38,357 bases of DNA, taken from contig JALOMO010000048.1 in the NCBI GenBank assembly GCA_025455395.1, forward strand, positions 1 through 38,357, written 5' to 3'. This document shows, one piece after another, positions 6,864 to 15,011 of this stretch; within the stretch, counting starts at the first letter, position 1, and every line of letters begins with the position of its first letter. The stretch comes from Bacteroidales bacterium (GTDB lineage: Bacteria; Bacteroidota; Bacteroidia; Bacteroidales; VadinHA17). The position numbers were made by a program, and so were the translations under genes. Below the pieces are notes generated by a model. The model saw nothing but the letters and a program-made list of their open reading frames with translations. It did no database searches and was not told where the DNA came from.

Positions 6864-8204
6864 ATGAAAAAGGCGATACTCATTATAGCACTTATAATAC
6901 CGCTCGTTTACGGCTGTAAAAAGGATCCGGATCCGGATCCGACAGACCCATATACATTCGAGGAGAGGGCACGCGACGGTCTGTATGACCTCATGGATTA
7001 TATTTACCTGTGGAATAACCAGATGCCAACGGTAAAACTGTCAGACTATCCCGGCCCTGATGAACTCATGGATGCCCTCAGGTACACCCCGACAGACAGG
7101 TGGAGTTTTGTGTCGGACTATGATGACTTTATGGCTTCAATGGGGGGGTCCTTCGTTGGCCACGGTATAAGGATGGCACTGGGTCCTGAGAACAAGGTGA
7201 GGGTAGTAAGCCTGTATAAAAATTCGGATCTGTGGCCGGGCGGAGTCAGAAGAGGCTGGATAATAGAGGAGATAAATGATCAGAACATTGCACAGATATT
7301 TCTGTCAGGTGACGGAGCAGCATATAATGCTCTAATGGGCCCCTCTACCGCAGGTTATACCAATAAATTCGACTTCATCAAGCCTGATGGCACAAAAATA
7401 ACTCTCACCTCAGCGAAGGCCAGTTTTACAATTAACTCGGTGACAGATTACAGGATTCTTGACCTCTCAACCGGCAAGACAGGATACCTGGCCTTTGAAA
7501 CATTCATCGAACCTTCCAAGCAGGAGCTTGATGCGGCATTTGCCTATTTTAAGACCAACAACGTCACAGATCTGATCATAGACCTGCGTTATAACGGGGG
7601 AGGCTACATGAGCATTGCCCAGCAATTGTCAAGCCTTGTGCTCGGAAAAGGTGATACAACCAAGATTTGCTATAAGCTTAAATATAATAATGATGTCGCA
7701 GCTGACTGGAATGAAAGTTTTAAGTTCATCCGTACCGACAGTCCGCTTGGTCTTGACCGGGCAGTATTCATAACCACAAGAAGCAGTGCCTCAGCCAGTG
7801 AGGTTGTCATCAACAGCCTGAAGCCATACATAGAGGTATCAATCGTTGGCGACACTACCCACGGTAAGCCTGCGGGGATGAATTTGTTTGGTTACCCCTT
7901 CCCGACAAACACCAAGCCTAACCCTGACTATAAATATGTGTTCGCACCTATCAGTTTCGAGTATGTCAACTCTGCAGATGAGGGAGATTTCTATGAGGGT
8001 ATGATTCCTGATATGCTGGCCAATGATGACATAACCCGCGACTGGGGTGATCCCCAGGAGGCATCACTTGCGGCAGCTATTAGCCTGCTTGAGGGCACAA
8101 AGGCAAAGTCGGCTGTTTCGTACAGGAGGATCAAGGTCTTCTCTGAAGGTGATCAGCTGCCCAGGAACCTTTATCTTGCCCCTCCGGGTCAGTTTCTCAA
8201 GTGA
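6864..8204 (+). CDS. S41-family (C-terminal processing) peptidase lipoprotein
   Basis: This 446-residue protein has a lipoprotein signal ending in VYGC (C18), followed by a short DPDPDP linker. The order then is an N-terminal helical region with YIYLWNNQMP (about 35-95), a PDZ-like domain (about 105-190, containing GGVRRGWIIEEIN), and the S41 core (about 200-420). The core shows LIIDLRYNGGGY, the nucleophile-containing SSASASE at residues 307-313, and VGDTTHGKPAGMN. Such proteins are secreted, membrane-anchored serine peptidases of the Tsp/CtpA clan. The last bases overlap the GTG start of ruvC by 4 bp, so the two are translationally coupled, although no shared pathway is apparent. Confidence 0.92.
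   Translation: MKKAILIIALIIPLVYGCKKDPDPDPTDPYTFEERARDGLYDLMDYIYLWNNQMPTVKLSDYPGPDELMDALRYTPTDRWSFVSDYDDFMASMGGSFVGHGIRMALGPENKVRVVSLYKNSDLWPGGVRRGWIIEEINDQNIAQIFLSGDGAAYNALMGPSTAGYTNKFDFIKPDGTKITLTSAKASFTINSVTDYRILDLSTGKTGYLAFETFIEPSKQELDAAFAYFKTNNVTDLIIDLRYNGGGYMSIAQQLSSLVLGKGDTTKICYKLKYNNDVAADWNESFKFIRTDSPLGLDRAVFITTRSSASASEVVINSLKPYIEVSIVGDTTHGKPAGMNLFGYPFPTNTKPNPDYKYVFAPISFEYVNSADEGDFYEGMIPDMLANDDITRDWGDPQEASLAAAISLLEGTKAKSAVSYRRIKVFSEGDQLPRNLYLAPPGQFLK
6923..6940 (+). repeat. Three tandem GGATCC units
   Basis: Three consecutive GGATCC hexamers encode the Asp-Pro linker after the lipidated cysteine of the S41 peptidase. Confidence 0.8.
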
Positions 8205-8764
8205 ATAAGAGCAAAACTGAAAGAATAATCCTTGGGATAGACCCCGGCACAACTGTCACGGGCTATGGCTTAATCAGGGTGACCGGTAAAAACCCTGCAC
8301 TAATCGCCCTTGGTATAATTGATCTGCGGAAGAAAGAGGATCACTTTAAAAAGATACGTACGATCTTCGAGGAAACACTGAGGCTCATTGACCAGTATCA
8401 TCCTGACGAGTTTGCCGTAGAGGCACCCTTCTACGGCAAGAACATCCAGAGCATGCTCAAGCTGGGCAGGGCACAGGGTGCAGCGATATCCGCAGCCCTC
8501 TATCGCGACCTTCCCGTTTTCGAATATGCCCCCAGGATGATCAAGATGTCGATCACCGGCCAGGGACAGGCAAGCAAGGAACAGGTAGCTACAATGCTAA
8601 GGACCATTCTTTCATTCCAGGGAGAAAAAATGATCCTTGACGCCACTGATGCTCTCGGGGCCGCACTTTGTCACTATTATCAGAGCACCAAACCTGTCTC
8701 GGCAAAAGGGTATAAAAACTGGGAGGAGTTCATCAGGAAGAACAGCGACAGGCTTAAAGGGTAA
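8201..8764 (+). CDS. ruvC: Holliday junction resolvase RuvC
   Basis: RuvC cuts Holliday junctions during recombinational repair, with RuvAB. The 187-residue protein shows the RNase H-like active site: IILGIDPGTTVTGYGLI (first Asp, D14), FAVEAPFYGKN (Glu) and the final ILDATDALGAALCHYY acidic pair. GRAQGAAISAAL is also typical. The start is a GTG that overlaps the upstream stop (GTGA). The 3' end overlaps the convergent ComF-type gene by 11 bp. Confidence 0.96.
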   Translation: MNKSKTERIILGIDPGTTVTGYGLIRVTGKNPALIALGIIDLRKKEDHFKKIRTIFEETLRLIDQYHPDEFAVEAPFYGKNIQSMLKLGRAQGAAISAALYRDLPVFEYAPRMIKMSITGQGQASKEQVATMLRTILSFQGEKMILDATDALGAALCHYYQSTKPVSAKGYKNWEEFIRKNSDRLKG

Positions 8765-9464
8765 GCTTCTGTGCTGCAGCAAGAGCGACAATACTTACCC
8801 TGACAGCACCTGCCTCATGCAGTGCATTGACGCATGCTTCCATGGTTGATCCTGTCGTTACCACATCATCAACCACAAGCAGATGCTTCCCCGTCACAGC
8901 CCCTGGTCTTGATACAACAAACAGTCCCTTTACATTTTCCCACCGGTCATACCGGCTATGTTTTGTCTGTGACCCTGTCATTTCAATACGCCTGATAATA
9001 TCATTTCTTGCAGGCACTCCTGTCGCAGCAGAGATGCCTGATGCTATACAGTCACTCTGGTTGTACCCTCTCTCTCTCTGACGCGCCGGATGCAGCGGAA
9101 CAGGAACAATCATGTCTATCCCTTCGATGAAACCACCGTCTGAAAGTATTCTTCCGTAGAGATCCCCAAGCATTGTGCCTATCTCCTTCTTTCCTTTGTA
9201 TTTAAGCTCATGGATGAGGGTTCTGATCCGGCTGCCGCGGTTATAGACTGAGAACGCTGCAGCCCTCTCAACGTTGCACCTCCCCCAGAAAGCCTGCTCA
9301 AGGGTGTTACCACGCCTGGTGTGAAAGTCTGTCCGGGCAATTGTCAGAAGACAACCCGTGCATATAACCCTCTCACCCCGCACCAGGTGAGCCCCACATG
9401 ACATGCAGAGCCGCGGAAAGAAAAGAGAAATAAAATCATCGCTAATATCAATGAAGCGAGACAT
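8754..9464 (-). CDS. ComF-family phosphoribosyltransferase-like protein
   Basis: The 236-residue protein starts with a helix and a zinc-binding pair of CxxC motifs (LCMSCG and ICTGC, about residues 19-40). Then comes the Bacteroidota/Firmicutes ComF core: VPVPLHPARQRERGYNQSD and the PRPP-loop LLVVDDVVTTGSTMEACVNAL. ComF-type proteins support DNA uptake in naturally competent bacteria and were linked to DNA handling in others; the precise reaction is not settled. It is convergent with ruvC, overlapping by 11 bp. A mildly A/T-rich 110-bp gap separates it from the divergent Cys-rich gene. Confidence 0.93.
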   Translation of the reverse strand: MSRFIDISDDFISLFFPRLCMSCGAHLVRGERVICTGCLLTIARTDFHTRRGNTLEQAFWGRCNVERAAAFSVYNRGSRIRTLIHELKYKGKKEIGTMLGDLYGRILSDGGFIEGIDMIVPVPLHPARQRERGYNQSDCIASGISAATGVPARNDIIRRIEMTGSQTKHSRYDRWENVKGLFVVSRPGAVTGKHLLVVDDVVTTGSTMEACVNALHEAGAVRVSIVALAAAQKLTL

Positions 9465-9574
9465 TTTGAAGCGAAAGCAGAAATAAAGTTATGATAATTG
9501 AGATAATTTTGTCTCTCGATTCAGAAACTTTTTTATATTGCGGCTGTTTCTTATTAAACCAAATTACATAGAGT

Positions 9575-9901
9575 ATGAAGAAATGGATGATTGGCAGCCT
9601 TATTCTCATCGCACTGATGGTAGTGGCTGCAGGAGTTTACGCTCAGGCCTCAGACAAGGAGAAGAAGCAGACCAAGAAAGAGTGTACCTTCGTCGATAAT
9701 AACAAGGACGGTAAATGTGACACATGCGGTTCTACTGCAGATGCATGCAAGAATGCTGCTGCCGGTAAAGACTGCAGCACTACCGCTGGTAAAGACTGTT
9801 CAAAGTGCCCTTCAGCTGCAGGTTGCGCTGAGACAAAGGGTGAGGCAGTCCCGGCCGGTCAGGCTACTGCTGCTGCTCCATGCTGCCCAGCAAAGAAGTA
9901 A
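9575..9901 (+). CDS. Small secreted cysteine-rich protein with Ca-loop-like motif
   Basis: This 108-residue protein has a Sec signal peptide (basic start, hydrophobic core, VYAQ) cleaved near residue 23. The mature part holds ten cysteines (C37, C48, C51, C58, C67, C75, C78, C84, C103, C104) and many A, G and K residues. DNNKDGKCD (41-49) has the D-x-N-x-D-G-x-x-D spacing of dockerin/thrombospondin-type calcium loops, with a CxxC directly after. An AGKDC unit occurs twice. No family is recognised. It may bind metal or be disulfide-rich in the periplasm. It is a single-gene unit ending in a strong terminator. Confidence 0.75.
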   Translation: MKKWMIGSLILIALMVVAAGVYAQASDKEKKQTKKECTFVDNNKDGKCDTCGSTADACKNAAAGKDCSTTAGKDCSKCPSAAGCAETKGEAVPAGQATAAAPCCPAKK

Positions 9902-9918
9902 TAACTTCTTACGATATT

Positions 9919-9951
9919 AAAAAAGCCCCCGGTTTTGCCAGGGGCTTTTTT
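9919..9951. terminator. Bidirectional intrinsic terminator
   Basis: AAAAAAGCCCC pairs with GGGGCTTTTTT around a CGGTTTTGCCA loop, with T runs on both strands. It serves the Cys-rich gene on the plus strand and the HIT gene, whose stop is at 9970, on the minus strand. Confidence 0.88.
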
Positions 9952-9969
9952 ATTGTATCTGGTTATTGG

Positions 9970-10368
9970 TTACAGTTTTACCTGCTCACTTATAGCTTTG
10001 GCAAGACGCCTCTGTTCTTCGTCGGAGAGAACGACCCTCGGGTTGGTGAACAATATATCCATCTCCCTATCAAGCGGAATGAGATGTACATGTGCGTGCG
10101 GCACCTCCAGTCCTATCACAGCCATACCAATTCTTTTACACTCAACCACCCTCTTTATCCCCTCGGCCACCTTCTTTGAAAAGAGGGTCAGGTCAGCAAG
10201 TGTCAGGTCATCGAGGTCAAAGATATAGTCAACCTCCTGCTTCGGAACTACGAGAGTATGCCCTGCCTTGAGAGGCTTTATGTCGAGAAAAGCAATGAAA
10301 CGGTCATCTTCAGCGACTTTATAACAGGGTATCTCACCATTGATTATCCGCGTGAAAATTGATGCCAT
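9970..10368 (-). CDS. HIT-family (HINT-like) nucleotide hydrolase
   Basis: This 132-residue histidine-triad protein has the standard MASIFTRIINGEIPCYKVAE start, then FLDIKPLKAGHTLVVPK and the catalytic triad HAHVHLIPL near the C-terminus. HIT/HINT proteins hydrolyse purine nucleoside phosphoramidates and related AMP conjugates in the cytoplasm. The frame is open a further 27 codons upstream, but those residues are not family-like and overlap greA, so the start at 10368 is used. It follows greA by 13 bp and shares its transcript. Confidence 0.94.
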   Translation of the reverse strand: MASIFTRIINGEIPCYKVAEDDRFIAFLDIKPLKAGHTLVVPKQEVDYIFDLDDLTLADLTLFSKKVAEGIKRVVECKRIGMAVIGLEVPHAHVHLIPLDREMDILFTNPRVVLSDEEQRRLAKAISEQVKL

Positions 10369-10381
10369 ATAATAATGATTT

Positions 10382-10852
10382 TCAGATTGATATATTAACA
10401 ATCTCGAACGGAATAATGCCTGCCGGCACCTTGACCTCAACCACATCACCCACTTTTCTTCCCATAATGCCCTGGGCTATTGGCGAAGAAGCGGCCAGCT
10501 TTCCCTCTTTAAGGTTAGCCTCCGTCTCAGGCACTAGCTGATATTCCATGGTTGTGCCGCTGGCCCTGTTGCGTATCCTCACCCTGTTCAGTATCTGCAC
10601 CGTGGTGGTATTGATACGTGAGCCGTCAATGATACGTGACCGTGCTACCTGGTCTTCCAGGCGTGCTATCTTCATCTCAAGCATGCCCTGGGCCTCCTTG
10701 GCTGCTGAATACTCGGCATTCTCAGTAAGGTCTCCCTTATCGCGTGCATCAGCAATGAGCCTTGCAATAGCCGGTCTTTCATTACGGAGCAGGTCAAGTT
10801 CCTCCTTCATTTTATGGAGCCCCTCTTCTGTTACATAGACAAATTCCGACAT
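10382..10852 (-). CDS. greA: Transcription elongation factor GreA
   Basis: GreA rescues backtracked RNA polymerase by stimulating cleavage of the nascent transcript. The 156-residue protein has the N-terminal coiled coil with the acidic tip (ARDKGDLTENAEYSAAKEAQ, D/E at the loop), and the C-terminal FKBP-like domain with the NRVRIRNRASG strand and ASSPIAQGIMGRKVGDVVEV. It heads a two-gene unit with the HIT protein. Its leader contains a terminator-like hairpin placed immediately after the promoter. Confidence 0.97.
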   Translation of the reverse strand: MSEFVYVTEEGLHKMKEELDLLRNERPAIARLIADARDKGDLTENAEYSAAKEAQGMLEMKIARLEDQVARSRIIDGSRINTTTVQILNRVRIRNRASGTTMEYQLVPETEANLKEGKLAASSPIAQGIMGRKVGDVVEVKVPAGIIPFEIVNISI

Positions 10853-10869
10853 AATTCTCTTCTGATAGG

Positions 10870-11328
10870 TTAAAAAATAAGAAGAATCCCGGCATTACCG
10901 GAACTCTTCAAAGAACAAATATACAAAACTTTCAATAAAAAAACAATCTCGTAGTCATATACCGGAGCGTCGGTTATCTCACTGTCTGAAATTGTTGTAT
11001 CAGCTACGGCTTTCATCTGCAGTTCTGACATACCTCTGATCCCTTCAGAAGCAAACGCAGCAGCCATTGAGCTCTCTATTGACCCCTCATCAGAAAATTG
11101 TTTCGCCAGGGGTTCACTATAGTGACCCTCATCAACCGGTGCTGCAAAAACGGGCTGAGGTCTGCGAGGGGCCTCAGCCTTAGGCTGCTGCTGAACAGGC
11201 TGGGGAGTACTCTTGCGCGGAGCAGCCTGACCCGGTACCTTTTTCTTCTTGCCCTGAAATGATCCTGCAAGACCAATTATTGCAAGAATAATGTAGAAAA
11301 TGATATTGCCTAATCCGTTATCTTCCAT
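10870..11328 (-). CDS. Small single-span membrane protein, C-terminus doubtful
   Basis: The 152-residue frame starts MEDNGLGN, followed by one membrane helix (IIFYIILAIIGLAGSF, about 9-24), a KKKK stop-transfer patch, and a P/Q/A-rich, low-complexity linker. An acidic region follows (SDEGSIESSMAAAF and similar), so most of the protein should be cytoplasmic. The last 25 or so residues, from EIVFLLKVLYI on, are encoded by the greA promoter and hairpin and look unlike the rest, so the natural end may have been lost. It begins 6 bp after the Lys-rich protein's stop, probably in one operon. The function is unknown. Confidence 0.65.
   Translation of the reverse strand: MEDNGLGNIIFYIILAIIGLAGSFQGKKKKVPGQAAPRKSTPQPVQQQPKAEAPRRPQPVFAAPVDEGHYSEPLAKQFSDEGSIESSMAAAFASEGIRGMSELQMKAVADTTISDSEITDAPVYDYEIVFLLKVLYICSLKSSGNAGILLIF
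10871..10909 (-). terminator. Terminator-like hairpin in the greA leader
   Basis: In minus-strand RNA, GAAGAGUUCCGG (10909-10898) pairs over all 12 positions with CCGGGAUUCUUC (10892-10881) around a UAAUG loop, using two G-U wobbles. It is followed by UUAUUUUUU. On the plus strand the wobbles become A-C mismatches, so the structure favours the greA-sense RNA. It lies between the greA -7 element and the greA ATG, and also overlaps the 3' end of the upstream open frame. Confidence 0.65.
10916..10947 (-). promoter_or_regulatory. -33/-7 promoter of greA
   Basis: The minus strand reads ATTG (10947-10944), a 20-bp spacer, then TATATTTG (10923-10916), a perfect -7 match. The start of transcription would fall around 10909-10912, giving a leader of nearly 60 nt. 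Confidence 0.6.
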
Positions 11329-11334
11329 GATTTT

Positions 11335-11850
11335 TCAGGGTTTTGGTGTTTTTCTTTTTCCGGGTTTCCGCTGTTCTTTGCGTTGTTTCTGCTTCTTGGC
11401 TTTATAATCAGATTGCGTCTTTTTCTCATTTTTAGTCATCCGCTCCCTGGTGGCCTCATTCTGATTGGCGTAAATCTTATTCTTCTTCTTGTTCTGTCTC
11501 TCTTTCTTTGCCTTATAGTCAACCTCAGTCTTCTTTTGATTGTTAGCCATCCGCTCCCTGGTAGCCTCATTCTGCATGCTGATATGCCGTTTCCTGAGCT
11601 CCTCCATGGCCTTCTCCTCCTCCTTGTCGCGCCGGGCCTCCTTCTTCTCCTGCTCCCTCATCGCCTTGCCGGCTGCCCCGGGTACCCTTACCTTATCGTT
11701 CGCAGGCTTGCTTTTACCCGTCTTGCCAAACAACTCCTTCTCCGCTTTACGGCTGGCACTGCGCTGGGCATTACACTCAGTTACAGGTACGGCAAACAGC
11801 AATATAATGAGTGTAACCGCAAATCTTATAAATACTATCTTCTGCCTCAT
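11335..11850 (-). CDS. Secreted, highly basic repeat protein
   Basis: This 171-residue protein has a signal peptide (hydrophobic 8-22, likely cleavage near CNAQ). The mature protein is extremely rich in K, R, E, Q and N, probably helical or disordered. Two copies of a 24-residue repeat, beginning QNEATRERM and ending in DYKAKK, lie at residues 93-116 and 130-153, 37 residues apart. No enzyme motif is seen. A charged periplasmic or envelope structural protein is a reasonable guess only. It is followed 6 bp later by the small membrane protein gene. Confidence 0.75.
   Translation of the reverse strand: MRQKIVFIRFAVTLIILLFAVPVTECNAQRSASRKAEKELFGKTGKSKPANDKVRVPGAAGKAMREQEKKEARRDKEEEKAMEELRKRHISMQNEATRERMANNQKKTEVDYKAKKERQNKKKNKIYANQNEATRERMTKNEKKTQSDYKAKKQKQRKEQRKPGKRKTPKP
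11392..11574 (-). repeat. Two-copy coding repeat in the basic protein
   Basis: The DNA at 11503-11574 and 11392-11463 encodes near-identical 24-residue repeats (QNEATRERM start, KAKK end), separated by a 13-residue K/N-rich spacer. Confidence 0.75.
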
Positions 11851-11886
11851 TGCGTTTGAATGTTATAGCCGGCTCAAAGAATTAGC

Positions 11887-11894
11887 TACTTTTG
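11887..11894 (+). promoter_or_regulatory. -7 element for the Rieske-like lipoprotein gene
   Basis: TACTTTTG matches TAnnTTTG, 19 bp before the ATG at 11914, so the leader would be very short. A TTTG at 11855-11858 is too distant for a -33. Confidence 0.45.
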
Positions 11895-11913
11895 CAAAAA
11901 CCGCGAAATAGAC

Positions 11914-12402
11914 ATGTCAGGTTCAAATTTAAAGATTTTTTTGTTCGCAGCGTTACTGCTGCAGCTCTTATATTCATGCAGTGATGAGAAAAATGATGTG
12001 ATACCTGACATTACAATTGACTTCAGGATCTATTTCTCTGATCCGGAGTTTTTTGATCTTAACAATGCCCCGGGAAGCAGCGCCCTGATATCATCTTCAC
12101 ATATCCACCTCGGCATCGGCACGGGAGGATATGACAATAACGGCATTATTGTATATAACTCAGGCCTGGAGGGGTTTGAATACTATGCATTTGATCGTAC
12201 CTGCCCTCACTGCTATGTTACTGCTTCAGAGAGTATTGCTGTCAATGTTGACGGTGTCTTCGCTGTCTGCCCCAGATGCAATACCCTTTATGCCATGGGA
12301 AGTTCAGGAATGCCACAGTCAGGTCCGGGCCAGTATTATCTGAAGAACTACAACACTGACTATTTCGGGTCAGGTGTACGGGTATGGAATAAGAGAGATT
12401 GA
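11914..12402 (+). CDS. Rieske-like lipoprotein with a CxHC/CxxC ligand set
   Basis: The 162-residue protein has a lipoprotein signal ending in LYSC (C22). The C-terminal half has the outline of a Rieske domain: FEYYAFDRTCPHC at the first ligand loop (C97, H99, C100), FAVCPRCNTLYAMGSSG at the second (C119, C122), then GPGQYYLKNY, a typical Rieske closing segment. A true Rieske cluster needs CxH and CxxH; here the second histidine is a cysteine. The site may hold zinc, a different Fe-S form, or just a structural cluster. It lies convergent to ahcY with only 10 bp between stops. Confidence 0.72.
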   Translation: MSGSNLKIFLFAALLLQLLYSCSDEKNDVIPDITIDFRIYFSDPEFFDLNNAPGSSALISSSHIHLGIGTGGYDNNGIIVYNSGLEGFEYYAFDRTCPHCYVTASESIAVNVDGVFAVCPRCNTLYAMGSSGMPQSGPGQYYLKNYNTDYFGSGVRVWNKRD

Positions 12403-12412
12403 CCGATCCTTA

Positions 12413-13828
12413 TCAGTACCGGTAATGTTCAGGCTTGTAAGGGCCGCTGACAGGAACTCCAATGTACTCAGACTGGTCCTTTGTAAGTTGCGTTAGCTTC
12501 ACCCCCAGCTGCTCAAGATGGAGCCTGGCAACCTCTTCATCAAGATACTTGGGTAACCTGTAGACCCCGATCTCGTAGGGTTTGGTCCAAAGATCTATCT
12601 GCGCCAGTGTCTGGTTGCTGAACGAGTTGCTCATCACAAATGAGGGATGCCCCGTGGCACATCCCAGGTTGACAAGCCTGCCCTCTGCCAGGAGGAATAT
12701 TGCATGACCGTCAGGGAAAATATATTTGTCAACCTGCGGCTTGATGTTTATCCTCGTTACGCCCCTGTGGCTGTTAAGGGCATCAACCTGTATCTCATTG
12801 TCAAAATGTCCGATATTACAGATGATAGCCTGGTCTTTCATCTTTTCCATGTGCTCTATGGTGATGATATCCCTGTTACCGGTAGAAGTGACAAAAATAT
12901 TTCCTTCGGAAAGTGTATCTTCCACAGTCTTTACTTCAAATCCCTCCATTGCTGCCTGCAGAGCACATATCGGATCTATCTCCGTTACTATCACCCTTGC
13001 CCCGTATGAACGCATGGAACGTGCCGAGCCTTTTCCGACATCGCCGTATCCGCATACAACAACTACTTTACCCGCTATCATAACATCCGTGGCTCTTTTG
13101 ATGCCGTCGGCAAGTGACTCGCGGCATCCGTAGAGGTTATCGAACTTGCTTTTTGTGACGGAGTCGTTAACATTTATTGCCGGTACAAGAAGCTCACCGG
13201 CCTCCATCATCTGATAAAGTCGATGAACGCCTGTCGTAGTCTCTTCAGAGATGCCTTTCATCTCCTTCACTGTCCTGTGCCACCTCTGCGGGTCTTCGGC
13301 AAGGATTCTTTTCAGGGTGTCAAGAACAATTGCCTCCTCCCTGTTTGATGGTTTCACGTCAAGCACCGAACTGTCATTCTCAGCCTTAAATCCTTTGTGA
13401 ACCAGCAACGAAGCATCACCACCGTCATCGACAATAAGGTTTGGCCCTTTTCCACCAGGGAAGGCCAGTGCCTGTGCCGTACACCACCAGTACTCCTCGA
13501 GAGTTTCACCCTTCCATGCGAACACCGGTATTCCTGCGGCAGCAACAGCTGCTGCAGCATGGTCCTGGGTTGAAAAAATATTACAGCTTGCCCAACGCAC
13601 GTCTGCACCAAGCTCCTTAAGGGTCTCGATCAGAACAGCCGTCTGAATGGTCATGTGAAGCGATCCGGTTATACGTGCACCCCTGAGCGGCTTCGTTGAC
13701 GAATGCTTATGCCTGATAGAAAGAAGCCCCGGCATCTCTTTCTCAGCTATCTCTATCTCTTTGCGGCCGAATTCGGCAAGGGTAATATCTTTTACCTTGT
13801 ATGGAAGTTCACTGTTGATGAATGACAT
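12413..13828 (-). CDS. ahcY: S-adenosylhomocysteinase
   Basis: AhcY splits S-adenosylhomocysteine to adenosine and homocysteine, relieving product inhibition of methyltransferases. The 471-residue protein has the N-terminal substrate domain ([35 protein letters not shown]), the NAD-binding [40 protein letters not shown], and the conserved C-terminus ending in HYRY. The extra segment after residue 150 places it in the long-form group. It has its own -7 element on the minus strand. Confidence 0.98.
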   Translation of the reverse strand: MSFINSELPYKVKDITLAEFGRKEIEIAEKEMPGLLSIRHKHSSTKPLRGARITGSLHMTIQTAVLIETLKELGADVRWASCNIFSTQDHAAAAVAAAGIPVFAWKGETLEEYWWCTAQALAFPGGKGPNLIVDDGGDASLLVHKGFKAENDSSVLDVKPSNREEAIVLDTLKRILAEDPQRWHRTVKEMKGISEETTTGVHRLYQMMEAGELLVPAINVNDSVTKSKFDNLYGCRESLADGIKRATDVMIAGKVVVVCGYGDVGKGSARSMRSYGARVIVTEIDPICALQAAMEGFEVKTVEDTLSEGNIFVTSTGNRDIITIEHMEKMKDQAIICNIGHFDNEIQVDALNSHRGVTRINIKPQVDKYIFPDGHAIFLLAEGRLVNLGCATGHPSFVMSNSFSNQTLAQIDLWTKPYEIGVYRLPKYLDEEVARLHLEQLGVKLTQLTKDQSEYIGVPVSGPYKPEHYRY

Positions 13829-13848
13829 ATCTCTTTTTTTTAGGTCTG

Positions 13849-13856
13849 CAAAAGTA
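13849..13856 (-). promoter_or_regulatory. -7 element for ahcY
   Basis: The minus strand reads TACTTTTG, 20 bp ahead of the ahcY ATG and inside the 49-bp gap after ribF. This suggests ahcY is transcribed separately from ribF. Confidence 0.5.
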
Positions 13857-13877
13857 ACTAAAATTTCATCTGATTGT

Positions 13878-14819
13878 TCATGGTCTTAACAGATTTAGTG
13901 TCCTTTCACGATCCATGGCAAGCTGATGAACCAGGGCATCAACGCTATCAAATTTCATCTCGTCTCTCAGGCGCTCACGGAACCTGATGCTTATGGCTTT
14001 ACCATAAAGGTCAGCATTATAATCAATGATATGAGCTTCAATGGTTCTGTGTAACGCCCCTTCGCTCACAGTTGGCCTCAATCCAATATTGAGCATGGCA
14101 ACATGCTTGCGGGCATCACCTTCCATCTCGGCCTCCACTGCATATACCCCGCTCCGCGGTATGAGCTTGTGGGCAAAAAGTGGTGAGATATTTGCCGTTG
14201 GGAATCCCAGGTTCCTCCCTATCCGTTTTCCAGATACCACCGTCCCTCTTACAACATAATCATAACCGAGTAACACTCTTGCTCCTTTGATATCACCTGC
14301 TTCAAGAAGCTTTCTTATGGATGAGGAGCTTACAGCCTCTCCGTCAATCATGAAGGCCTCCTCCCGGGTGACTCTGAAATCCATGCTTTGTGAACAGGCA
14401 AGGAGGGTTTCGCTGTCACCCTCATGCCTCCTTCCGAAGTGATGGTTGAAGCCGGTGATCAGGTGACTGACCCCAAGATGGCGGCAGAGAATTCTCTCAA
14501 CAAACTCAGACGCCGTCAGGCGGCTCAGCTCTGGAGTGAAAGGAATAATAACAAGGTGTCTGATGCCGGTCTCCCGCAAAAGATCAATACGTTCGTCAAT
14601 ATCTGTCAGAAAGCGCAGGTGGGCAGGATCACCTGTAAGCACAATGCGGGGATGAGGATCAAATGTCACGACCACCGAATCAGAACCGCTGATTGCGGCC
14701 TCACTGACGACACGGCTGAGAAGCATCCGGTGGCCGAGATGAACCCCGTCAAAAACTCCCATGGTGACAACAGGCCTGTTAAGCCTGAGATCGCTGTATC
14801 CCCTGTGTATGATCATCAT
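13878..14819 (-). CDS. ribF: Bifunctional riboflavin kinase / FAD synthetase
   Basis: RibF converts riboflavin to FMN and then FAD. The 313-residue protein starts with the nucleotidyltransferase domain (about 1-180: [36 protein letters not shown] and SSSIRKLL). It ends with the flavokinase domain (about 185-305: [30 protein letters not shown]). This is the standard bacterial order and length. Nothing unusual is visible. It sits between ahcY and a 192-bp gap that leads to the TonB cassette. Confidence 0.97.
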   Translation of the reverse strand: MMIIHRGYSDLRLNRPVVTMGVFDGVHLGHRMLLSRVVSEAAISGSDSVVVTFDPHPRIVLTGDPAHLRFLTDIDERIDLLRETGIRHLVIIPFTPELSRLTASEFVERILCRHLGVSHLITGFNHHFGRRHEGDSETLLACSQSMDFRVTREEAFMIDGEAVSSSSIRKLLEAGDIKGARVLLGYDYVVRGTVVSGKRIGRNLGFPTANISPLFAHKLIPRSGVYAVEAEMEGDARKHVAMLNIGLRPTVSEGALHRTIEAHIIDYNADLYGKAISIRFRERLRDEMKFDSVDALVHQLAMDRERTLNLLRP

Positions 14820-15011
14820 ATTATATTGCCCGTAAAAATAAGAAAGGTGTGTTTAAAAATGTGAACAATTCCGGGATATCTTCAGAATAATCTTCCTCAT
14901 GCGACCTTAGAAAGCATTCCAATGCTTTAAAACATCCCTGAATATGAAGCAAAAGCCTGATTTTATTATTAATATTGTAGTTAAGATCATGAAATGAAGA
15001 GAACAGGCTAA

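Noticed and set aside
10369-10449. A longer HIT protein starting at 10449.
   Set aside because: The extra 27 codons overlap greA and do not look like the family; MASIFTRI is the standard start.
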